A stretch of DNA of 64,000 nucleotides from NCBI GenBank assembly GCA_019192455.1, contig JAHCML010000003.1:1452160-1516159 (forward strand), given 5' to 3'. How positions within the stretch are numbered: the first letter of the stretch is position 1; every line of letters starts with the position of its first letter. The stretch comes from Alphaproteobacteria bacterium SS10 (lineage in GTDB: Bacteria; Pseudomonadota; Alphaproteobacteria; TMED2). Position numbers and translations under genes: made by a program. Positions 55,551-62,268 of the stretch are shown one piece after another. The notes beneath the pieces are model-generated. The model saw only the letters and a program-made list of their open reading frames with translations, ran no database searches and was not told the origin of the DNA.

Positions 55551-58500
55551 CTATTCGGCAGGCACCTGTCGACGCTTCTTCTTGGCACCGGCAGGCGGGC
55601 GTTTGCCTTTTGACGGTCCTTTACGTGGCTTGCCCTTTCGCTCACCACCGCTGCCTTTAGGTTTCCCGTAGCCAGCAACCTCGGCCAGTTTACCGCCGCT
55701 TTGCGCCTCCAACTCTTCAGTTGAGCGCATCTGCACTAACTCCTCGACGATCACATCAATCAAGCTGTTAGCGGCTTCTTCGTCGAGCCCGTCATCAGCA
55801 CTTTCCGCCATGGATGCAACGCGGCGCTCAATCTCGCCTTTCGCAGATCCAGATGGGAACCGCTCGGCCAGCCGGGAGCGAGCTGTCCTGGGTCCAACCC
55901 TGTTATAAAGGCGCTTCCTGATCTCCGCGTCTTCAGCGGTGGTGGACATGGCCCAAAGCTCAACGGGGCCAAGCGTGTTCACCAGGAACTGTTCGTAGCG
56001 ACCATCTTTAAGCGAGAGAACGGCCATCAACGGCGCGCCCGCGGAGGTTGGGCCACTCAAACGGTGACGCAGGACAAATTTCGCCGTCGCACCGAGAGCA
56101 AACCGCTCCGTACACTCTTTAACGGCGCCCTCACTACCGGCGCCAAGGATCCAGATACCCGTCGCCTGATCGACCATCTGGTCATCAAAGTCATCGAGAA
56201 GCTGAGATGCCAAGCAGATCTGCACGCCCCACTTCCGGCCCTCACGAATATCGATCTTTACCTGGGCCCGAACGGCATCCGCCGCACCGGTACGGTGGAA
56301 TTCATCATAGATAAGGCGCTTCGGTGATTCCCGAAGCTCCCGGATACGGGCCATATGGAAGGGCCGGTAAGATGGCGTAAAGCTCTTCAGCACTTCCTCA
56401 TTGAGGAAGTAGTCCCGCGCCAACACATACCGCGCCAGCATATACATAACCGCCGTTTGACGATCGGCCGAGGCACCACCACGCGGCGCAACCTCATCAA
56501 GGTCAAGCGCACAAACACGAGCACCGCCAATATCAAAGCGGGTCGGAGAGGCCAGAATTGGATATTCACGGATCGAGCCCGAGATCATCCGCGTAAAGGC
56601 GACGATCACACTCTCACCAGTAGGGATCTTGGTATCAGCGAACAGATCCTCAACCGCGCGAGAACGGGCGGCCACAACCACATCTTGAAGGACCGGAACG
56701 GCGTAACGCTGGGCCAGCATGGCGCCATGCTCATTCCCAGAGTCATGAAGGGCGTCAACAACCTCCCACCAAGTTGGTTTCTCTTGGAGGCTGATATTGT
56801 GGTCCTTGATGTATTGATCGACCGTCGTGTCATCGCCCTGGGAATAAGGGCGCGGCATACCGGCCTCTGAGAACATCTTGTACATCTCATCGACAACGAT
56901 ACCGACCAAGTCGCTCATCCCATCATAAGGGTTGGGCTGACCAAGCGGGGTCGCGAGGAGCGTCAGAAGGTTCACGATGAACGCACGCTCTGATGGCAGC
57001 GGATGGCGACTGCCGAGCTGGGTATCAAACGGATTGATCGCGTTGTCTGGGCGCATCTGCAGGCGTTTATACATCGCCTCATGCTTCCGCCCCTCTGGCA
57101 GGGCCTCCTGCATCAGGGACACCAGACCAGATGATGATGGGCCAATATCAATGATCGCGATACGCGGCAGTTTGGCTGACCCGGTGCTAGTGCCGGGCGC
57201 TAGACAGCAGGCCAGGTTGATGGTGTTCATCAAAACCGACTTACCGTAACCAGGCGGCGCGAAGACCAGATCGATCCAAGATGTCTGCTGTGAACTGCCC
57301 GGTTGATATGGCCAGGGCTTACCATCTGGCGTTCGGAATAGAACCGGCCCGGCCTTCCAAGGGTTTGCCGCGCGGCCCCATGGCAACCAGTAGACCGCAT
57401 CCTTAATGGGGGCGATCCCTGCTGGGGCCGTTGATCGAACCGCCAGTCCCAGACCAGAAGACATGACGCCCTCTAGTGGGTCACCGGCCATATCGGATGC
57501 CTGGCAGTGTCCCCAGCCTTCAATCGCCCGAAGGAGTACAGCACCACGTTCACGCAGCACCTTCTCCTCATCAACCTTTGCCCAGGTGGCGAAAGACACC
57601 CGGAACTTAACAATCGTTTCACCCTCGATCGTGGAGGCCTTCAACTGCTTGATGGCGTTGTTGATCCGCTTGTTGTCATCAGAGGCCCAGGTCAGCAGGG
57701 ATGCAAATATGCCCTTCATGGAAATTTGGTCTGCACCGCCACCTTCAAACAGGAAGGATATGCGCCAGGGCATACGGTTCTCAGTCAGGCGGGACAGCAA
57801 TGCAGAGAATGCCTGAACCTCTTCCGGTGCTAGGGTCAGATCAACGCCCGTAAACAGCAAATCGCCGACCCGGACCGCCGTCGGTGATATCTGCTCGGCA
57901 TCCCGGTTGAACATCTGTTGCGACAAGGTCGGCCAGATCAGCGCGGAGATATCGTTCTTCTCCCCTCCATCTAGGCCGCGACTTGGTGTCGGATCGCCAG
58001 GCAAGCTGGGCTTCCACTGATTATCGATCGTATCTGGGTAAACGGCGGTTCGGATGGTCCGGAGGGCTTCATGCACCTCCATCAGCTCACAGCGAAGCCC
58101 CAGCGCCGACATGTCCTGCTGCATAGAGGTGATAAAGCCAAGGTGTCGAGAGCGGATATTCTCCGGCGTAAAGGCCAAGCGCATACCGCGTACGTTTTTG
58201 GGCTGTCCCTTTAGGAAATCCCCGGCTTCTTTTTTGGCCTGCTCAGCCTGCGATTTCGTGAGACTGACGGGGCGCGTCCAGAGCGCCATATATAAGCCTT
58301 CAGCCGCCAAATAGCTCGGCAGTCGGCGCTTACGTTCATTGAACAAATCATCGAGCTCTAGGCCAATTGCGCTCGCTGCTTTTTCCGCCGGCTGCAATGC
58401 CCGAGCAACAGAGGTTGGTGCGCCATCGGGGTCCCTGACAAACCAGACCTGGAACGCATGGCCAGCTCGATCGAGATAAGGAGCCAATGCGATACGGGCG

Positions 58501-58703
58501 CCTTCGTTCAGCTCTTCAAGCTCAACGCCGCCAACGATTTTACGCGCACCATCAATGCGCATCAGGGTCATCAACGACCCATCATTACCCACGAATGTGC
58601 GTTTATCGTCGACGGTCTCTAACGCCATCAACGACCCAATAGGCTGCTTAGCCGTTAAGGCTAGAGTTGCCAGTATCTGATCAACATGATCGAGAATAGC
58701 CAC
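55551..58703 (-). CDS. icmB: Type IVB secretion ATPase DotO/IcmB
   Basis: A 1050-residue VirB4-like ATPase of the Dot/Icm system (TraU homologue). Walker A is FAPPGYGKSVLMNTINLA near residue 484; Walker B is RLIYDEFHRTGAA near residue 798. The IcmB N-terminal domain begins MAILDHVDQILATLALTAKQPIGSLMALETVDDKR and the family's ARGKR-like C-terminus is replaced here by a basic tail (KGKPRKGPSKGKRPPAGAKKKRRQ). The start is GTG 58703, with AAAGG 9 bases before. It lies downstream of IcmJ by 200 bases, a gap with no recognised element, in the order J-B as in Legionella. Confidence 0.94.
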   Translation of the reverse strand: MAILDHVDQILATLALTAKQPIGSLMALETVDDKRTFVGNDGSLMTLMRIDGARKIVGGVELEELNEGARIALAPYLDRAGHAFQVWFVRDPDGAPTSVARALQPAEKAASAIGLELDDLFNERKRRLPSYLAAEGLYMALWTRPVSLTKSQAEQAKKEAGDFLKGQPKNVRGMRLAFTPENIRSRHLGFITSMQQDMSALGLRCELMEVHEALRTIRTAVYPDTIDNQWKPSLPGDPTPSRGLDGGEKNDISALIWPTLSQQMFNRDAEQISPTAVRVGDLLFTGVDLTLAPEEVQAFSALLSRLTENRMPWRISFLFEGGGADQISMKGIFASLLTWASDDNKRINNAIKQLKASTIEGETIVKFRVSFATWAKVDEEKVLRERGAVLLRAIEGWGHCQASDMAGDPLEGVMSSGLGLAVRSTAPAGIAPIKDAVYWLPWGRAANPWKAGPVLFRTPDGKPWPYQPGSSQQTSWIDLVFAPPGYGKSVLMNTINLACCLAPGTSTGSAKLPRIAIIDIGPSSSGLVSLMQEALPEGRKHEAMYKRLQMRPDNAINPFDTQLGSRHPLPSERAFIVNLLTLLATPLGQPNPYDGMSDLVGIVVDEMYKMFSEAGMPRPYSQGDDTTVDQYIKDHNISLQEKPTWWEVVDALHDSGNEHGAMLAQRYAVPVLQDVVVAARSRAVEDLFADTKIPTGESVIVAFTRMISGSIREYPILASPTRFDIGGARVCALDLDEVAPRGGASADRQTAVMYMLARYVLARDYFLNEEVLKSFTPSYRPFHMARIRELRESPKRLIYDEFHRTGAADAVRAQVKIDIREGRKWGVQICLASQLLDDFDDQMVDQATGIWILGAGSEGAVKECTERFALGATAKFVLRHRLSGPTSAGAPLMAVLSLKDGRYEQFLVNTLGPVELWAMSTTAEDAEIRKRLYNRVGPRTARSRLAERFPSGSAKGEIERRVASMAESADDGLDEEAANSLIDVIVEELVQMRSTEELEAQSGGKLAEVAGYGKPKGSGGERKGKPRKGPSKGKRPPAGAKKKRRQVPAE

Positions 58704-58903
58704 GCAGTAGCGCCTTTACTCCCAGTTAAGCCATTGGTTTCCCATCCAATGGCCTAGACTGAACCCATCCCAAGAACAGAGATGATACGTGTGGAACCGG
58801 TTCTGAACAAGGGGTGCGATGGCGAGGTGACTATTTGATGCACGAAAGCGCTTTCGCGGTTGCACGGGGCCAACACCGCTGCATCCCGTCGCCCTGCCTA
58901 GCC

Positions 58904-59614
58904 TTAAGAGGTTGGAATTCGCTTAACCAACTTGGACGCCGCCGCTCGCCATTGCTTCGGCCGCGACTTTGCAAAGGGGCCATGGCGAGACACCCAGAAA
59001 TCAACCATCTTGGGGAAGACGTCCCGCTCACCAACATATTTCCGGCCTAACGGCAGGAGGCGAACACCATCCAACACTTCTGCCCGCTTCTCATAAGCTT
59101 CTTCACTGATAGCCAGAAGCGCCTCACCCAAATCTGCGGGATCACTGGTGCCCAGACGGCGGCGCGCCTCCTCAGCCCGGATACGGAGGCCAGAGAAGAT
59201 GGACTCCCCGGCTTCGTTGGTTGTGCCCTTCGTACGCATGGCGACAAAGCAACCGCGGCTCAAATGGTTCAGCTCCGTTTGCGAGAGCTCAGGCAGCCAG
59301 ATCAGCTCCCCCTCACCGGCTAGACCAGCCCGACCGATATGGAAGGACATGTGGCAAAAACTACAGATGGTGGCGAGGTTTCTGGGGTCGTGATTGCTGT
59401 GATCACCATCCAGGTGATGCACTTCCTGCCATTTACGGGATTGGAAACCACAGAATTTGCATTTGAACTGATCCCGCTTGAACACCTTCGGCTTCACGGC
59501 ACGAAAGCGCTCATCAGCTTGGGCATTAGCCTCGTCCTCGCCGCGCCAAGTCGCGCGCTTAGCCCCTAGGACCAGACGTAGTTCGTTCTGCTTTTTCTTC
59601 TCAGATGCGGCCAC
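58904..59614 (-). CDS. icmJ: Type IVB secretion coupling-complex protein DotN/IcmJ
   Basis: A 236-residue cytoplasmic zinc protein of the type IV coupling complex. It has the HNH-like zinc knuckles CKFCGFQSRKWQEVHHLDGDHSNHDPRNLATICSFCHMSFH: Cys-x2-Cys, His-His, Asn and a second Cys-x2-Cys, the arrangement of DotN, in which the metal sites are structural and nuclease activity is lost. N-terminal Lys/Arg/Asn-rich residues follow the GTG start (59614, the best in-frame choice). It lies between the icmD cluster and icmB, the same relative order as icmD-icmJ-icmB of Legionella. Confidence 0.9.
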   Translation of the reverse strand: MAASEKKKQNELRLVLGAKRATWRGEDEANAQADERFRAVKPKVFKRDQFKCKFCGFQSRKWQEVHHLDGDHSNHDPRNLATICSFCHMSFHIGRAGLAGEGELIWLPELSQTELNHLSRGCFVAMRTKGTTNEAGESIFSGLRIRAEEARRRLGTSDPADLGEALLAISEEAYEKRAEVLDGVRLLPLGRKYVGERDVFPKMVDFWVSRHGPFAKSRPKQWRAAASKLVKRIPTS

Positions 59615-59685
59615 GTTTCAAACTTCTAAAAAGCAACCAGCGCCGCTAGCGCCGGGGTGAGTTGAAGAGCACTCAGATTACCAAA

Positions 59686-59716
59686 CGAAAACCGCCCGGC
59701 CAATGACCGGGCGGTT
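59686..59716 (-). terminator. Terminator after the icmD cluster
   Basis: On the minus strand AAACCGCCCGG pairs with CCGGGCGGTTT around TCATTGG, followed by TTCGTTTGG. It lies about 45 bases beyond the last icmD copy and 72 before the icmJ start, so icmJ may need a promoter of its own or read-through. Confidence 0.85.
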
Positions 59717-59761
59717 TCCTGAGATTTGCACCCTCAATAGCGGGCTTAATGCCGCTATCGA

Positions 59762-60163
59762 TTACTGACGGGTAATTGACGTCAGGCCACCACCATTTGC
59801 ATCAGTGGAGTTGCTTCCAGCATTACCAAACAGAGTACCAACCGAGGTACCGAGCACCGCTGGCAGCGCAATCAGTGCACCGGCCACAACCAGGCGAACC
59901 ATAGCGTGGGATAATGGCGTGCCCTGTGGGTTCTCAGAGTGCTGCTTGAACTTCAGCAGGCCACTGGCACCGAACACCAAGCCAACGATGAAGGAAGCCG
60001 CACCGATAAGGTCGGTCAAAGAACCAATCTGATCGCGAAGCTGGTTACCCATGCCGGCAATACCGCCGTTGGCTAATGCTTCGGTTGCAATCATCATGGA
60101 GACACCAACAGCCGACAGCGCAGCGCCGACCATTAGAAGTTTTTTACGAGTAAACTTAGCCAT
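59762..60163 (-). CDS. icmD: IcmD/DotP-like protein, copy 1
   Basis: A 133-residue inner-membrane protein of the IcmD/DotP family. It has a signal-like hydrophobic start (KKLLMVGAALSAVGVSMMIATEALANG), then GIAGMGNQLRDQIGSLTDLIGAASFIVGLVFGASGLLKFKQHSENPQ and GTPLSHAMVRLVVAGALIALPAVLGTSVGTLFG, two membrane helices around a polar loop. This is the last of three tandem copies. The core (about residues 28-110) is almost identical to the other two, and the C-terminus is identical to copy 2. AGGA lies 8 bases before ATG 60163. Legionella has only one icmD. Confidence 0.88.
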   Translation of the reverse strand: MAKFTRKKLLMVGAALSAVGVSMMIATEALANGGIAGMGNQLRDQIGSLTDLIGAASFIVGLVFGASGLLKFKQHSENPQGTPLSHAMVRLVVAGALIALPAVLGTSVGTLFGNAGSNSTDANGGGLTSITRQ

Positions 60164-60200
60164 TTTCATGGTCCTTTCATAAATCGGCTCGCGCCGAAGA

Positions 60201-60231
60201 AAAAGAAACGGGGCTAGCCAAAGCCAGCCCC
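60201..60231 (-). terminator. Hairpin between icmD copies 2 and 1
   Basis: On the minus strand GGGGCTGGC and GCTAGCCCC form an imperfect stem followed by GTTTCTTTTTC. It lies 9 bases past the copy 2 stop. It may be a partial terminator that graduates expression between the copies. Confidence 0.6.
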
Positions 60232-60239
60232 AAATTTCG

Positions 60240-60632
60240 TTACTGACGGGTAATAGAGGTCAGGCCACCACCATTCGCATCAGTGGAGTTGCTCCCAGCA
60301 TTACCAAACAGAGTACCGACAGAGGTACCAAGCACCGCCGGCAGCGCAATTAGTGCACCGGCCACGACCAACCGAACCATGGCGTGGGACAATGGCGTAC
60401 CCTGTGGGTTCTCAGAGTGCTGCTTGAACTTCAGCAGACCACTGGCACCAAACACCAGGCCAACGATAAAGGAAGCCGCACCGATAAGGTCAGTCAGGGA
60501 ACCGATCTGATCGCGAAGCTGGTTACCCATGCCGGCAATACCGCCATTGGCCAATGCTGGTGAAGCAATCAGAAGGCTGGCACCAACCGCCATAAGGCTT
60601 GCACCAGCGATGAGAAGAGTACGCTTTTTCAT
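60240..60632 (-). CDS. icmD: IcmD/DotP-like protein, copy 2
   Basis: A 130-residue member of the same triplicated family. The N-terminal signal segment differs (MKKRTLLIAGASLMAVGASLLIASPALANG), while the following 90 residues match copy 1 residue for residue, including the C-terminal FGNAGSNSTDANGGGLTSITRQ. DNA differs from copy 1 at silent and N-terminal sites. AAAGGA lies 8 bases before ATG 60632. The pattern of diverged start and homogenised core suggests gene conversion. It precedes copy 1 on the minus strand. Confidence 0.88.
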   Translation of the reverse strand: MKKRTLLIAGASLMAVGASLLIASPALANGGIAGMGNQLRDQIGSLTDLIGAASFIVGLVFGASGLLKFKQHSENPQGTPLSHAMVRLVVAGALIALPAVLGTSVGTLFGNAGSNSTDANGGGLTSITRQ

Positions 60633-60708
60633 TGTAGCCATCCTTTAGTTCAGAAACTTAGCTTTCTGGATTTCAAAACCGCGCCTGTACACACGGCAAC
60701 CAATAAAT

Positions 60709-61095
60709 CTACTGACGAGTGATCGAAGTCAGGTTACCGCCGCCAGAGTTGGTGACAGAGCTTGGACCGTTGGCGAACAACGTACCGACCGAGGTACCGA
60801 GCACTGCTGGCAGGGCGATCAGCGCACCAGCCACAACCAGGCGAACCATAGCGTGGGATAATGGCGTGCCCTGTGGGTTCTCAGAGTGCTGCTTGAACTT
60901 CAGCAGGCCACTGGCACCAAACACCAGGCCAACAATGAAGGAAGCCGCACCAATAAGATCAGTCAGCGAGCCAATTTGCCCCTGGAGCTGGGCGCCCATT
61001 CCGGCAATGCCACCGCTAGCCAACGCCTCAGAGGTTGGGACCACGGCAACCGCCGCAACGGCCAACCCGATCGCGATTATTGTTTTGTTTCTCAT
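60709..61095 (-). CDS. icmD: IcmD/DotP-like protein, copy 3
   Basis: A 128-residue member and the first copy in the direction of transcription. The leader is MRNKTIIAIGLAVAAVAVVPTSEALASG; the core GIAGMGAQLQGQIGSLTDLIGAASFIVGLVFGASGLLKFKQHSENPQGTPLSHAMVRLVVAGALIALPAVLGTSVGTLF is shared, but the C-terminal tail (ANGPSSVTNSGGGNLTSITRQ) differs from copies 1 and 2. GAGGGG lies 8 bases before ATG 61095. An upstream -10-like TATAAT at 61282-61287 may drive the cluster. Confidence 0.88.
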   Translation of the reverse strand: MRNKTIIAIGLAVAAVAVVPTSEALASGGIAGMGAQLQGQIGSLTDLIGAASFIVGLVFGASGLLKFKQHSENPQGTPLSHAMVRLVVAGALIALPAVLGTSVGTLFANGPSSVTNSGGGNLTSITRQ

Positions 61096-61394
61096 TTTAA
61101 TGCCCCTCATCCTGAACCCGGCTTCTCAACATTGAGTGCTGGGAGGTTGCAGATCACGCCAGCTTCGACAAGTCGCTTGCTCACGATGATCATGATTTCC
61201 TTAGCTGTTGTTGCCGCAATCAGCAGCGCCAACCCACTAACTCGTCAACCTGCATGCCTTGTTATCAACATTTTTGCCCAAATTATAACAAAATTTTTGT
61301 TACACTCTTAGGCAGCGGTTAACTGACTGATAATATTTACTTATTGCCCCACTGACCCGCATAAAGATGACAGATTCTACCTGTGATTTCCTCG
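61096..61394 (-). promoter_or_regulatory. AT-rich promoter region upstream of icmD copy 3
   Basis: A perfect TATAAT lies on the minus strand at 61282-61287, next to the near-palindrome AACAAAATTTTTGTT (61288-61302), in a strikingly AT-rich patch between icmC and icmD. No good -35 is found at 17 bases. The remainder of the 299-base gap holds nothing named. Confidence 0.4.
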
Positions 61395-62012
61395 CTAAGT
61401 GACCGCAACTAGACACTTACTGTCACAAATCGTCTCCTGTATCAGGTCAACCAAGGCAATGACGTTCGCCGCCATAACGCCCCCCAGAATATGGGTAGCA
61501 GCGGTTCCATAGGACGCCTGCCCGGACCCTTCCGCAGCGCGTTTAAGCATTAGGATGCCCCGAACAAAGGCAATCCAGCCCACCAACTGGACAATCAGGA
61601 TCAAGACAATGACAACCTGATTCCACCTATCAGCAAACGCAATCACTGTTCCTCCGGCACCAAAGCCATCGCCAAGCCCACGATAGGACAGAATGTTGTT
61701 GGCACCCTCTTCAAGGAAGATGGTTTCATTAACGGTCTGGAATGTCCCAGGCAGGCCAATCAGTAGGCCAGCGACTAGGAATCCAACAATAGGACCAGCG
61801 TAAAGGGATTGGGTTGGCGAGAAACCGCCAGAAAACTGGGAGGCGCGGGACAGTCGAACAAGTGACTGCACCATGATCAATAGGCCGACGATGTAACAGA
61901 AGGCTGCAACGAGAATGAAGGCGATGCCATCGCCGAAGGTACCATCATTGCGGGTGCTAACAGCATCGCTGCCGAATAACGCCTCGCCAAACCTGATGAT
62001 TGCCTCATCCAT
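61395..62012 (-). CDS. IcmC/DotE-like (or DotV-like) inner membrane protein
   Basis: A 205-residue protein with four hydrophobic segments: IAFILVAAFCYIVGLLIMVQSLVRL, SLYAGPIVGFLVAGLLIGLP, NQVVIVLILIVQLVGWIAFVRGILML and HILGGVMAANVIALVDLI. This pattern, its position between IcmG/DotF and IcmD, and the Cys pair near the C-terminus (ETICDSKCLVAVT) fit the IcmC/DotE family; IcmC, DotV and IcmD are related, so the exact name is uncertain. GGAGGG lies 9 bases before ATG 62012. It has its own 178-base upstream gap before the DotF terminator. Confidence 0.75.
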   Translation of the reverse strand: MDEAIIRFGEALFGSDAVSTRNDGTFGDGIAFILVAAFCYIVGLLIMVQSLVRLSRASQFSGGFSPTQSLYAGPIVGFLVAGLLIGLPGTFQTVNETIFLEEGANNILSYRGLGDGFGAGGTVIAFADRWNQVVIVLILIVQLVGWIAFVRGILMLKRAAEGSGQASYGTAATHILGGVMAANVIALVDLIQETICDSKCLVAVT

Positions 62013-62189
62013 CTTTGTACACCCTCCAAAAAGTTCGCTACCCAGATCAGCCCTTCAGGCAAATCAACCGTGGACGCAAACCGCAAACCCCAAGATTGAA
62101 GTATCTCAAGAGCTTTAGAATTTTTCGAGTTAAGGTTTTGCGACAATCAACTTGTCGAGTTTTGCGTGCTGCTTCCGCCGCATAGCACC

Positions 62190-62228
62190 ATAAGAAAGCC
62201 GCCCCGCAGTGCTTGTACGGGGCGGCTT
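62190..62228 (-). terminator. Rho-independent terminator after the DotF-like gene
   Basis: On the minus strand AAGCCGCCCCG and CGGGGCGGCTT (62196-62206 with 62218-62228) form a perfect 11-bp stem, followed by TTCTTATGG. It lies 40 bases beyond the stop at 62269. Confidence 0.92.
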
Positions 62229-62268
62229 AATCTCTAGCTAACCTGCAAGGGTTAGCGCGCAATTCATA

